DNA of 64,000 nt from Escarpia spicata. Lineage: Eukaryota > Annelida > Polychaeta > Sabellida > Siboglinidae. Of this stretch, positions 46,451 to 60,200 are shown in pieces (within the stretch, counting starts at the first letter, position 1; every line of letters starts with the position of its first letter). The DNA lies in NCBI GenBank assembly GCA_963995525.1, contig OZ023210.1, forward strand, positions 5,718,530 through 5,782,529, in the 5' to 3' direction. Under the pieces are notes generated by a model. It did not search any database, was not told the DNA's origin, and saw nothing but the letters and a program-made list of their open reading frames with translations. The position numbers and the translations under genes are program-made.

Positions 46451-49305
46451 AATAACGTTTATTTGACCCCATATAGGTACATAATTAATTGGTTTTTGAA
46501 CATCACTTATGCTGTAATAAACACCAAATATAAACATTATGCAGACATACATAAACGAATATCATTATATGTTCAACATACTATTCGGACAATACATACA
46601 AACGCATGTACAGCTATTATGGTATTGATGTACCATGTACATTAATCATATAGCTTATTCAATCGGGGTCGGTGACTCCTATTAAGACACAATTGTCGCT
46701 ATCATAGGAGCCACCCTATTTACGTGATAATTTATGTGGTAATTTTACAAGGTGTCTATCTCATGTATGTTTTTTGGGGAGTGCTTGTTTTATGTGAGAA
46801 TGTAAGTTTGTATGTGTGCTGGTTGCCTGAAGCTAGCATCAAATGTATTGTATTTAATGGTTCTGTTGACATGTGTAGCAATTTGATAGAGTGCATGAAT
46901 CGTTATATTTGTGTAACAAGTATGTTTTTATATAAAATGAGAAGCCTCGCAAACTGTGAGTATACATTTTGTCTTTGATTATATCGGGGGTGTCATTTAT
47001 AGCATGTGGTAGGCTGTATTTGAGACATTTCATTGCAAATTCATGCTTAGTTCTAAAAGTATGTATATCATTTTTTTCACGAGTATTATAATTATGTATG
47101 TTTACACTTGGGATAATTTGCCAGTTAAGTAAATAAGGAGGTAACATTTTATGGATGTATTTAAAGTAAAATTTTAATTCATGTAACTTTAATATGTCTT
47201 CTACTTTGAGTAGTTTAAGTTTTTTTAAAGTGGTTCCGTGTGTGAGTTGTATTTGTTTAAGGTTATTATTCGCACGGCTTTTTTTTTTTTAAATTGTAAT
47301 TCTATTTATTTGGTATCCCCAAACCATGGTACAATAATTGATATGAGATAATATTAATGTGTTATATAACAACACTTTTATATCTAAAGGTAATACATAA
47401 TTTAATCTGTTTATTATGCCAATTGTTTTGGAGCACTTATTTGAAATTTTCTCAGTGTGTTTTTTCCAATTTAGGTTAGTGTCTAAAGTCAATCCTAGAA
47501 AGTTAAATTCATCTACTCTTTCAATATTTATATTATCTATTTTAAGCGTAAGAGTCTGCGTGCGTTTATTAGGCATATGAAAAATCATGTATTTTGATTT
47601 GCTTTTATTTAAAGATAATTTATTTATGTTTAGCCATTCATTAACTTTAAAAAGTTCTTCATTTATTAAGGATTCTGTACGTTTGTTGCGTGTGTTGTTG
47701 TTGTTGTTGTTGTTAAGACATTTTAAAGAGCTAGATAATGTGGTGTCATCAGCGTACATGACGAAATTAAATAATTGACTAGCTTGTGAGAAATCATTTA
47801 TGTAAATGATAAATAATAGTGGTCCAAGGATTGAACCTTGTGGGACGCCGATTCTTATAGGTAAGATGTCTGAATTTATTTGTTCAAATTCAGTGTATTG
47901 TTTCCTGTTTTGTAAGTAACTTCTGAATAACTGCAAAGTTGAACCATTTAGGCCATAGTAAGTTAATTTGTTAGGTAAAATGTTATGGTCAATAGTATCA
48001 AACGCCTTAGAAAGGTCGAGAAATACATTAATTGGTTCATCATTATTATCCATTTGAGTTATAATTCTATCTATTAGTTCAAGCGCAGCAAATTCCGTTG
48101 AATATTTTGCTCTAAGACCATACTGATTATCAAATAAAAGCTTCATATCATTGAAATATGAATGTACCTGAATAAAAATTAATTTCTCTAACACTTTAGA
48201 AATTGTGGGAAGAAGGGAAAGTGGTCTGTAATTTTCAAATAAAGATGGATCGTCTTTCTTAAATATAGGAATAACTTTTGCAATTTTTAGTTTGTCTGGG
48301 AATATCCCGGATTTTAAAACTTGGTTTATTAAAAGCTTTAATGATTTTATAATTGCAGGCTCAATTATCTTGAGCAATTTTGATGAAATGCCATCAAATC
48401 CAGAGCTGTTTTTTGTGGGAAGATAATTAATAGTTTTCCTAATAGTCTCTTCATCAACACTCTGAAACGTAAATACAGAATTAACGTTTTTGTTTAAATA
48501 ATAACTATAGTTTTTGTTACCTTTATATTTAATACCTTGTGCGATGGTCTGACCTATATTTGTAAAATAATTATTAAATTTGTTTGCAATATCCTTTTTA
48601 TCAGTTATTTTTATACCATTTTCTATAAAACAAATAATGGTAATCTACGGTTTGTACGATTTTTTGAAAGAAATTCATTAATAACTTTCCAGGTATTTTT
48701 TATATCATATTTAAATTGATTAAATCTTTGTTAAAAATACACTTGTTTGGCTGCACGAATATTTTTCTTTAATATCGTATTATAAGTTTTTAGATTAATA
48801 TTAATAGCTTCATAGCTTGTCGAATTTGGTTGTGTAAATTTTAATTGTTTATAGAGTTTGTCTCGATATTGAATAGATTTTAGCAATCCTTGTGTAATCC
48901 ACGTTGATCTTTTATGTTTATATTTATTAAATTTCACCAGCTTATTTTGCATATGCTTATTTTTTGCCCGTATAATTTCTTCGTAGATTATATCATAATT
49001 TAAATTTGTGTCTGCATTTATATTTTTATTTAGCTTATTGTATATCTCATTTTATTTTATTTCGTGTTTAACTTTATGCATTGCCTCTTCATTTAGTATA
49101 CTTATTTTAACATATTTAGGTGGAGATTCAGTCTTTAATGAGACGTTGATGAATATAAAATACGGCTGATGATCAGAATTTTTTTTGATTAAAATCCCTG
49201 CAGTACTCTCCAATATAGATTTATTAAGTTTACAAAAGAAATTATCTATTAAAGTACCATTTGTTCTAGTAAATCTAGTAGGAAGAGTAATTTGCGGGTA
49301 AAGGT
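46376..49305 (-). mobile_element. CR1/L2-like LINE with (TTATG)15 3' tail
   Basis: Read on the minus strand: an EN C-terminal scrap (LPTRFTRTNGTLIDNFF, NSDHQPYFIF near 49150-49300), linker, then a 362-codon RT block. Its motifs include LFENYRPLSLLPTISKVLEK, VFLDLSKAFDTIDHNIL, RIGVPQGSILGPLLF, FVMYADDTTL and FNFLGLTLDTNLNWKKH. A C-terminal part follows (YNTREKNDIHTFRTKHEF). Catalytic Asp residues are intact in RT. The 3' end is (TTATG)15, i.e. (CATAA)15 at 46376-46450 on the plus strand, right after a GGGGTCAAATAAACG end. The 5' end is truncated at 49305, where the host arm sequence resumes. Confidence 0.9.
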
Positions 49306-50110
49306 TAAAAGTAATATATTTAAAATCGTTGATTTAAAAAGAACATACATTTTGACATCGACTTTGTAGCTTTATGTGACGTAGATCTTGAGATATGGAA
49401 ATAATAGACTTTGATGGCACCATCTTTAAAAAAAGTTTTTTCAAAATTGTGGATATCTGAAAGTCACTGAATGTCAAAAGTAATATATTTGAATGCATCG
49501 CATCTAAAAACCATACACTTTGACATCAACTTCGTGACTCTATATTATGTAGTTCTTGAGATATTAAAATAATAGACTTTGAGGGGCGCCATCTTTTAAA
49601 ATGCGGATATTTCAAAATGGTGAATATCTGAAACTCAATGGAGGTCAAAAGTAATACACATGAAAGCGTTGTATCTAAAAACCATACATTTTGACATAAA
49701 CTTTGTGGCTCTATGTTATGTAGTTCTTAAGATATGGAAATAATATACTTTGACGGGCGCCATCTTTAAAAATGACGGATATAGGCATGTCGACGAAGGA
49801 CAAGCGTTAATTTTTTGGAAATTGTTATCCACAAGTCTATTTGATGACATAAACATTATGGTTCTAGGTGACGTATTTTTAAATCCAAAGATAAAGTATT
49901 TAAAATGTTTGACCCCTAAAACATGCACCTAGACACAAAAACTAGTTCTCTACATGACACCGTTATTAAGATAAGGGGACTTTGTAATTGGCGGCTATTT
50001 TTTTTAATGGCTGCCATTTCTACATGCAGAAAAATCTGGAATGCCTCCAATCTATAGATTCTACCCTTGATTTGTAGAACAGGTGAGCAAAGTGTCTTGC
50101 TTTTATCCAA
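49306..50110. repeat. Right arm: ~150-bp units of element copy B
   Basis: Units with gggcgccatcttt-aaaatg, atggaaataatagactttga and cattttgacatcaactt recur near 49420, 49590 and 49760. They are the reverse complement of the left arm of copy A. Confidence 0.75.
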
Positions 50111-50150
50111 AAGTGCATAATCTTTTTATATATCCTCTGGACTAACGGCA

Positions 50151-52770
50151 CCTCCTCCATATATACCGGGAAACAACTAACGTCATTACGTCTCGCTTCC
50201 GTCATCGAGTCCAAACAGAAACGGGTAAATTAACTTACGTGAAATAGTGGCTGATTAATAAAAAAATGTCAGAATATAATCAACGATCAGCAGATTGTTC
50301 TTGAACGATATTCATAATTACTTTCCTAATGAAACTAATCCATTTTAATACCGATTTTCCCATTATATCAATGCATTTGCTGTTATGCATACTCTTGGCA
50401 AGACCCTGTCGCCCCTGTAGCAATAGGCCATTACAATACAAGAGGTCACCTTGCCATGCACCAAATAAGACCTATCCGATGACAAGTTCCTCTTAACAGA
50501 CGCCCCCTACACCTCCTATCAGGCCGCTGCACCTTTGTAGTTCGTAAGACGAATCAATTAGGAATTTGGCAAATTAGTATTTAGACATATTAATTATTAA
50601 ATACACATTCTCTTGTGACGGCTTGAGTGAAAAAAGGCTAAATTACAATAATAATAAGGTTACTTCTCTTGCGCCTAAATCCTCGGGAACCAAGCTCAGA
50701 CGAGCTTCAATAGTTAGACAATCTCAGAATCGATTAAGCCATATTAAAGTCGTCAACAGATGGATCGATACGCCAGGGAGCGAAGGTGGATACGCAAGAG
50801 TATAACCATTAATAAGACATAATGTCTACTCCGCAACGGACAACTCCGCAGACGCTGCGGAGTTGACAGAACAGGTTCGTATACCATTATTATGCTTATC
50901 AGTATATACAATTATGATGTGTGTTGACATGTACCAGGTCACCATTAAAAATAAGCATAACTTTTTACAACACTGAAAATAAGCATACCTTTTCTTCACT
51001 GATAATAAACATAATTTACATACAACGATGCATTCGTTGCATATATTAGTTAATAAGAAATGTATATTTTAATTGCAAAGTGGTTGCCGAATTGATCAGT
51101 TAGGTTCCTAACACACTGTTTGGATTAGGAATATAAATACTGCGTCAAAACAACATAATCGGGTCACCAGTGAAACTGAACATAGTTTTAATACATTTGT
51201 TACAATAACATTGTAATGTTTTCTACGTACAATCGTTAATACGAAATGTGCATTTGCATAATTATAATGAACAATGCAACAATTTCACTTTTGAGTAAAT
51301 GAACTGCAGAAGTACGCTCTGCTGTTCATTTAAATTTTAAGTTGAGGTGTTTGCCAATATGAAAAGTCGAAGAAGTAGCCGAAATCTGACAATTAGTTTT
51401 TTTAAAGAATAAAAACCCTGAAAGTATGCCAACTGACAATGCCCCACACATAACCTATACTAGACGTGAGTGTTTCAGAGCAGTTCTAACGTTTCCCACA
51501 CCACCATTTTGCTCCATTTCTATTCAATTCTTTATTTCCATACGAAAACAGATGCATACAACATAGGAATGTAATTATTTTTAAAAGTATGGTTTAATTA
51601 AGTTAGTAACTAAAGCATATAAAAGTTACTTGTTAGTACAAAAGAATATAATTCTAAATATTTATTTAATCTAATTATGTATACTTCAAATTATTGCCTA
51701 TTCCTTTGACTCATATAGTTCAATTCACGCATTCTAAAACAAGATCATAATATGTCAGCTCTTAATCGGTTTGACTTTTGTGGACGCCAGTTGATCCAGA
51801 ATTAACCGTGATCTTGTGTGTGTACTGTGTGTGCGTGTGCGCGTGCGCGTGCGCGTGCATGTCACTCGCCTGTATAATAACACTACACTACTTAACATCT
51901 CTCCACAACGAACACAACAGTAATTAGACACAACTCTAAAAGACTAAGTGGCATGACATGTTCAATGTCTTTGAAACTGCGTATGCATAAACTTAATACT
52001 CTTGTCAAGTATTGTGCCAAATATGAAGCCTGTTCATTGCGAACTCATGTCACTAGGCCCGCTCAAACGTGGTCATTTGGGTGTCGCAGCCCATCAGATG
52101 TTGCTGACTTCACCACAGGCAGGTGGTGCAGCCTGTTGTTTCAGACTGTACATGGATTTGCAATCGCGGAATTTAATATTTTTTATATCACCGTAAAGAT
52201 TATTCTTATTTATAAACGTTTTGAGTTATTGCCGATTGAACATCGCGAATGCTTAACACTATATCCGCTGTCGCATCTACATTGCAGGATTAATCATTCG
52301 CGATGTTCAAACGGCAATAAATCAAAACATAAACACAATTCCTGGATGCATATAGCGACATATTTTTAGGTAAGATCATTACTCTTTACAGTGATATAAA
52401 AATATATTCAATTCCGCGATTGTAATTTTAAGTATTGCCTGAAACACCAACCGCACGGCATGCTAAATCCCAGAGGTGCTGCCTGCGGTGACATCACAAC
52501 GACCGCTAAGTGTCGCAATAAACTGTGCAGAAAATGAACAGAAAAGCGCGAACAAACGGGGCCTTGAAAAGGATGACGGAGGGGGGTAAAAATGTGTTGA
52601 ATATCATAATGTTTTAAAGATTATATTTCATTCAGATTAGGAATAAAAAAGGTTCATTTCGCCTAGTCTTTAATTGATTAACTGGCTTGATGAGGAGCGT
52701 GCAGCACTTCTACGAAATTTAAAACGTTAACCCCGATAGGGTTGTTCATCCGATTCGACGGCGGACTGGA
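50151..52770. other. Intergenic block duplicated from/with 23.8-26.6 kb
   Basis: Aligns along its length with copy A, minus the 140-bp scrap at 24465 and with a short GT/GC tract at 51817-51860. A unique ~150-bp stretch at ~50905-51065 (aaaataagcataacttttta repeats) is additional here. No gene. Confidence 0.7.
52060..52560. mobile_element. Foldback element, copy B
   Basis: Diverged, shorter copy of the 25.7-26.4 kb element: gcaatcgcggaatttaatat at ~52159, reversed near 52410, and the gatgttcaaacggcaataaa loop word at ~52300. Confidence 0.65.
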
Positions 52771-53003
52771 TCACAGGTACAGCTGCTTAGTGAGCATCGA
52801 CACAAACGACGGCATCTGCTTCTTGCTGTTGAAACCTTCGAGACTTGAGTGTGACTCGTAGTCGTAGGCCACAATACGGTTGACTCTTGTGAGGAGAATC
52901 AGGATATTGCGGTCCGTCTTGTCAGCGTCTTCTTCTTTGAAGATCTTGCACAAAGCCTGGATGAACCACGATCCTTTAACTTGGTTGCGCCAGGAGAAGT
53001 AAC
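52771..53003 (-). CDS. Caspase B last exon (p10)
   Basis: Minus acceptor tgtttag; stop TGA at 52773-52771. 233 bp as in gene A. Encodes YFSWRNQVKGSWFIQALCKI to SKKQMPSFVSMLTKQLYL. Confidence 0.92.
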
Positions 53004-54117
53004 CTAAACATACAGCGCCTTCCCACATTCAATAAGATTGTTATGGATGGTTTACTAAAATATATGTTTTACTTAATATGTAATATGCTTTTTATAACAT
53101 AATGTAGATTATTGTATAGGATTTTTGCGGTCATATTTCTGCAGAATATTTTGTATTGTGGAATATTCTACTTGAAGAACTCTACACATGCGCATTCATA
53201 CAAAATATACGTTTTAGGCAGTTTATTTTTGTAACATACATGAATACGCTGCCACATTTTATGAGGCGTTTCAATTACAATGTTATACATATTATACAAA
53301 GAATATAATAATACAGAGTTTCTGTGAAGTGAAGACAGATTTCGTGTTGAAAGTTTGTGTCAAAATAAACGTACAAATACAAACTGAGAATGAAGGGTTG
53401 AATAGTTTGAGTACGTTTTGTTTGGTAAAGTGGTTCAGTTGAATATCCCAGGACTATTAGAAATGTCCACATACTCATTAATTGGCAATCTACATAAAGT
53501 ATCCACTATGGTCAGGATGACAGCATATTATACATTGCAATAAATCCTCTACAACTACATAACTAATACCTTATGGATTACATTAAGACGATCACGCATC
53601 ATTTACAAAGATAGATATCACGAACATACCAGGAACAGTCGAATACGCATATAAGAAGTCAGCCATCTCTGGGATGCGATAGATTCTCTGTCCTGACTCT
53701 ACTGGGCCGTCAGTTACGTCATGACCATCATCGAACTCTAAACCGCGACAAGCCTAGTAGACAAATAAGTAGCAGTGAGCAAAGGGCGCATAAAAGAACA
53801 TGTACATTAAACGTTTGGTGCAGAACATAATTATAATTTTTTGGAAAACTACAAACTTCGTATCCAGCACGATTAGTAAAGACCTGCTTGTGTGTGCTAT
53901 CCTGGTTTGTCTTATATGTATTGGTGTCAATAGTAGAACCACCAGTAATACAGGCTCGTCGGGTAGATAGGGTCCATATGTCTTCAGTAATCAATTTCCA
54001 GTGCAAAGGGCCGATACTAGTATTTTAGATATCATTTAATCACATCCCTATATAATATATATACATACAAGTATATATATATATATATATACATAAATTC
54101 TTTATTTGTTGGCAGCC

Positions 54118-54211
<94 letters not shown>

Positions 54212-57200
54212 GTATGAATACCTGACTTCAATACCGTCCCAACTCCACATTTTGTCACAATTGACTTAGCTATGCCATATTGGTCACATGCATAATGCCA
54301 TGTTGGTCACATGCATAATGGCTACATGCCTAGTGAAAAGAATGACCCAAGTTCTTCAGTAAAGCCACTTAATAGCACCCTGCTGAATCGGTCTGATTTA
54401 AACAATATCCCAACTCCAGGAGTTGGGCTAGTTTTGTACCGATACTCGGTAATGGTCGCCAGAGGAGTCTACAAAAAAAGACAGGCGCTGTTTTGTCTCA
54501 ACCTGTACAAGTTGACGCAGAAGAAGTACGTGGTAAAAGGTTCAGCGATGACTCTGAATGAATTCTGAATTGAGTGCGATATTTCATATGATTACTACTT
54601 CCGCTACTACAAAAATGTTTTTAATTATGGTTTTGGCAGACCCAGAGTTGATGTATATGGGTGCTGCGAAGAACTGAAAGTAAATTTTCAAACCGAAAAG
54701 AATCGCAACATCAGGAAACGTTTAGAATTACAACTGAAGCGGCATAATAAAGCTGGTGCATTGTAAGCAAACCTACGCAAATAAACGGAAATGACAAACA
54801 GATTATGCAGAACACGCGGCTGTGTGTTTTGACTTTCAACAAAATATGCCTTTCCCACACCTGCCAGTAGGAGGTATTTTCTAAAAGAGAGCTTTGGGGT
54901 TTATTCATCTAAAATGGGTAAGGCCGTGGTGTACACCTGTCTAAAATCAACGGCCAAAGGTGGTTGCAGGAAAGTAATATCATGCCTCCATCATTTCCTC
55001 CGCACAAACGTGTTTAACAAGATTTAACAAGATTTAACAAGATTGCCACCCAGAGAATTAACTTTAGGTGGCAGGTGGACAAGGAAGCCCTGGTAATATG
55101 TTCCATTCATTTACAGTCCTTTGTGAAAATGAAAACTTTCTTATATCCAATCTACTCTGCTCCTTTGCTAATGCAAGTTCATATCCTCTAGTCCTTCTAT
55201 CTTTCTTAACTGAGAACAAAATATTTCTATCAATATTTTCATAAACCTTCAATATTTTAAACACTTCTATCTAATCTCCTCTCAATCTCCTGGTCTCTAG
55301 TGTTGTTAAACCAAATTTTTTAGGCGTATTTCGTAACTAAGATCCCTCAGTTTGGGTATAATTTTAGTTGCTCTCCTCTGCACTCTTTCTAACATATCTA
55401 TGTCCTCCCTGCGATATGGCCTCCACGCTTGTATACAATATTCTAAATGAGGCCTAACTATTGTTTTGTACAGCGGTATTATTAGCTCTTTTTCCTTATA
55501 CGTTATGTTTCGCCTAATTAATCCAAGGATTTGATTTCCATTTGAAGCTGCAATTCCACACTGCTCTGATTCTGAAACCTTCATATCAGCACTAATGGTT
55601 AACCCTAAGTCCTTTTCTTTTACAGTAGTACTAAGTACAGTACCCCCTATTGCATATTCTACCTCTTCGTTTTCATGTCCTGTGTTATGCTTTATAAAGC
55701 AGCATACTGCTTGTTTAATTGGAACTGGAAACATTAGATATGTGCAACTCGAATTTGACCGGAAGACAACAACAACTTTATTACCATCAACGGTGTAAGA
55801 GCTCACTGTTGTAAGTAGCTGTATAACGTACCAGTTATAACGATCCTGATACATGACATCCCTCCTCTAAGACTCAAAAACACATTCATCAGCTTTAACG
55901 AATGTTCGCTGTGGATAAATCGATATCAAGCGAGTAGCAAACTAGGCTAAAAGTCACACTATATCGACTATCAAAAATCACATAGAATGTCACATAATGG
56001 TTACTTGCGAAACAGATCAATAATACTACCAATGTCAAATAGTATTAAAAAAACACAATTAAATGTCAAATCGCATAGGCTTTCTGATTGCACGACCATA
56101 TCTAGAGAATCGTTCATTTTGTGGATTCTCTTCTTGCGGAGGTGGCTCAGCGACGACTCTTCGTGGCGGCACAGCGACGAGTCTTCGTGGCGATGGCACG
56201 TCTGGCGGTACCGGCATCTGAAGAGCGTTACCTTCTCCTCGACCGTCGGGATCGTCCATCTGAGGAAGAATCAGCGGCGGCTGCTCGCGTGTCCTCCGTA
56301 GATGACGACGATTGCGACGGAGTTTTCCTCCCTCATGCTGGATCACGTATGACCTCGGACTCTCGTGTGTCCGCTGAACGATAGTGGGATCCCAGCCCCA
56401 TTTTCTCTGGACTCGTACTACATCACCAGGTTTCAACGTCTTCAATGATGTAGCACCGTGGTCATAGTCTTGTTTGAACCGTGTCTGTCTGTCTGTCAAG
56501 TCCTGTTCCGCGTTTACGACTCGCAGCTCAAGAACGGCTTTGGTTGTCCGCTGAACGATCTCTTCGGGTATTCCATGACGTGCACTGATGCTCTTAACAT
56601 GCGAGATGACAGATTCGCTTGTCTTGTTCTCGAGCAGTGCCAACTCGGGATACTTCGAATAATAGTCAACCTCTACAAGGTAGTCTCGACCTTTGAACGA
56701 CATAATGTCCATTGCGACTTTCCGGAACGGGCCGTCTGGGATTTCATGTGCTATCATCGGCTCCTTCTGATTACTCCGGGCGAACTGTAGGCATGTTTTG
56801 CACCTCTAGACAGTGTCCTCGGTTGCTCTGGACATTCCCGGCCAGAAGATAGCTGATCTAGCTCGAGATTTCGTCTTCTCCATCCCCATGTGTGGTTCGT
56901 GCAGCACTTCCAGCATGTCCGACCTCATCGACTCTGGAATGACAATTCGTTCGCCTGCAAACACGAGTCCGTCGTCTGCACTCATCTCATCTCTCATGTT
57001 CCAGTACGGTCTCATGTCCTCTGGTACAGCTGCCCTCGACTCTGGCCAGCCGTTCATCACGACCTGAAGTAGTCGCTGAAGAGTCTCGTCATTGGCTGTA
57101 GCACTTCGGATTTGCTCGAGTCGCCCTGTACTTGCTGGGAAGTTCTTTGTAACGCTGTGGACCATAATCTCAATATCGTCAATGAGCTAATTGTCTGGCT

Positions 57201-60200
57201 CACCCTCTACGTAAGCACGTGAGAGAGCGTCGGCTACGTACAGCAGCTTCCCTGGTACATATGACAGGTTTATCTCGTATCGCTGTAGCTTCAACATCAT
57301 TCGTTGTACGCGTGCCGTTTTGTTTCCGATTGGTTTCTTCATTATAATCTCTAGCGGCTTATGATCAGTCTGCGCTTCGATTTCCTTGCCATAAATGTAC
57401 TGATGAAACCTGGAAGTCGCGAAAAGCAACAACCTGCCCTTCTTGTAGAAGACACGCCCCTAGTCCACTCTTTGACGCGTCCGACTGCAACGTTACTGGT
57501 TTGTTCACGTTGTAGAACCTCAGCACTGGCAAACTGCTTAGAATTGTCTTCAACTCGTTCACTGCATCTGTATGCTCTTGTGTCCAACACCACGCCGCGT
57601 CCTCTTTCAGCAGCGCACGTAGAGGACCAGTGATGTGCGACTCTCGCGGGATGAACTTTGTCTGATACTTCACAACGTTCAGAAACCTCAGGACTGCGCG
57701 CTTGTCCTCAGGCAGTGGCATATCGACGATGGCTCTCACTTTGGTAGGGTCTGGGCTGAGGCCTGCTTCCGATACTATATGTCCCATGTACAGCACCTCA
57801 TTGACCTTCAACTGCACTTTTGACGAGTTGAACTTCACGTTTCGTTCTCTTGCCCTCTGGAAAACAGCATGCATGATGGCATCGTGATCTTGTTCATCAT
57901 CCCCCGCGACAATGATGTCATCGGCTATCACGTACGTTCCTTTGATGTCACCAAACGTTAGTAGCATGCGTTTCTGCAGTACTTCACTGGCTGAACTGAT
58001 GCCAAACGGCATGCGCAGAAACCTTTTTCTGCCCCATGGCGTGTGGAACGTGCAGAGGTAACTGGACTCATCCGACAGTCTGACGTGCCAGTACGCCATC
58101 GACATATCTATCACTGAAAACACTTTCTTTCCAGCTAGACGCGACTGCACATCCTCAGGAGTCGGGATCTCGAAATGTTCACGCTTAATCGCTCTATTGA
58201 GTGGTTTCGGGTCAAGACATAATCTCAACGATCCATTCCGCTTCTCCGTTATGACCAAGTTATTCACCCATGGTGTAGGTTGTTCTACCTCTGCGACGAT
58301 TCCATCCCTCTCTAACTTGTCTAGAGCCTTCTTTAAACTTTCCACTCTCGTGTATGGAAGTTTCCTGGTTGCCTGGACTACCGGCTGTACGTCCTCTTTC
58401 AGCTCGATATGATACGGATGCTCCAGTTCTCCAACTCCAGGGAACACGTCTTCATATTCGTTCATCAGAGTGTCACTCGTTAGTGGCTTCTCACGCGACA
58501 TCTCGCCCACTCGTTTGACAAGTCCCAATGACTCGCACGCTCGACATCCAAGTAGTGGCACATTGGTGTGCGTAGTGACAAAGAACTCGATCAGTGTCGG
58601 TTTGTCCGCGTTTTCTGGTATGCACAGAAGCTTGACCGTGCCGGCTGGCTTCACTTTGACGTCATTCACGAATGCCGACAGTATCGTCTTTGTAGGCTAC
58701 AAGGCTGCATTCGGCTTTAGTGTCTCGTAGATCGTCATAGGCAACACATTCACCTGTGCGCCAGTGTCCAACTTGAAGCTTATCTGCTGGCTGCCAATCA
58801 TCATCTTCATCATCCAGTCATCACCATGAGTAGTGTGTGCATGCACGTCCAAGAATAACGAACCCAGATACATACATTCATTACTCTCACATTGTTCATT
58901 GTTCACCATCCGCACCTTCCTATCGACTGTAGCAGTGCGGTGGTGTTCGCACATTACTGCGAAGTGGTTCCACCCCTTGCAACGGTTACACTGTTTACCG
59001 TACGCAGGGCATGACTTTGGTGGGTGTGACCTGCTATAGAATTTGCAGCGAATGCTTCCCTGTGTAGCCCGTGGTCTCGGTGTACTATTATAACCACCCA
59101 CAGTGTCATTGTTAGTTCCCTTGATACCCCTGCCAATTGCACGGGAGCCCTTGCTAAACGTGCTTGAACGAGATCTCTGTTTCACTACATTCACTTTAGC
59201 TTCTGGCTTTCCTTCAGACGCCATGACCTTCAGTTGCGCTCTTGTCGTCTCAGCTGCATGGCACACATCTAATGCCTTAGCTAGCGACAGATCTGACTCT
59301 CTCAAAAGTCTCTCTTTAACACGCTCTTCATTGACGCTGAACACTATTTTGTCACGGATCATCAGATCCTCCTGGTCACCAAATTCACACATTTTAGCTT
59401 TCATTCTCAAGTCCTTGATCCACTGATCCACTTGTTCCCCATTGCCTTGATTGCGAGACCAGAAACAATATCGTTCGTAAACTGTATGTTTACGTGGTTT
59501 GCAGTAGTGATGGAATTTGTCTAGCACCGTTTCCCAGTAGTCTTTATCTTCTGCTGGTGGGACGTTAGCAGGTCCTGCTGGTTTGAACTCAAACTGGTTG
59601 AATACTTCCTGGGCTTCCGGTCCAGCAGTATGTAGTAGTATGGCCACTTGGACAGCGTTAGGCTTCTTGTTCAATTCACACGCTGTGTAAAATGTCCTAA
59701 ACTGCTGCTCCCAACTTCTCCATGCCTCATCTAAGTTGCTGGCATCGAACGCAATACTACTTGGTGGCTTAAAAAATTCAATTTTTCAGTCGTTGACAGT
59801 GACTCGACGTTTTGACACACAGTTCAGTTCAATTTTTTAGTCGTCACTTCAAACTTCACCAACACAGTTTTTCGACCAACACATCATACCCTAATAGTTT
59901 GTGTAGTTTGTCTTCTGACACCATGTTATGCTTTATAAAGCAGCATACTGCTTGTTTAATTAGAACTGGAAACATTAGACATGCGCAACTCGAATTTGAC
60001 CGGAAGACAACAACAACTTTATTACCATCAACGGTGTAAGAGCTCACTGTTGTAAGTAGCTGTATAACGTACCAGTTATAACGATCCTGATACATTACAC
60101 CTGTGTGGAGGCATTTACATTTCCCAAAATTGAACAGCATTTGCCACTTTTCAGACCATTTGATCAACCTGTCAAGATCATCTTGTAAATGCTGTCTATC

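Larger units (their letters stand above)
44505..50150 (+). mobile_element. CXC-protein element, copy B (left end missing), with MITE and LINE insertions
   Basis: Matches copy A from its ctgacagactaaggcacca region (44535) through the CXC gene into the right arm of inverted ~150-bp units (46240-46375, then 49306-50110). It ends with the same ...cctctggactaacggcacct terminus near 50145. Two insertions split it: a TIR element at 44561-45030 and a LINE at 46376-49305. Flanking DNA after it also matches copy A's flank, so both copies stem from one insertion followed by segmental duplication. Confidence 0.65.
55683..60099 (-). mobile_element. Gypsy-type LTR retrotransposon, 4.4 kb, with 176-bp LTRs
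   Basis: LTRs at 55683-55858 and 59924-60099 have equal length with four differences. They are flanked by CCTG at 55679-55682 and 60100-60103, consistent with a 4-bp target duplication inside the LINE. On the minus strand the 5' LTR is followed at once by tggtgtcagaag, matching the 3' end of tRNA-Leu except for one base. The 3' LTR is preceded by agaggaggga (polypurine tract). Order: gag, zinc knuckle, protease, RT, RNase H, integrase = Gypsy/Metaviridae order. Three in-frame stops and two deletions make it defective. Confidence 0.93.
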
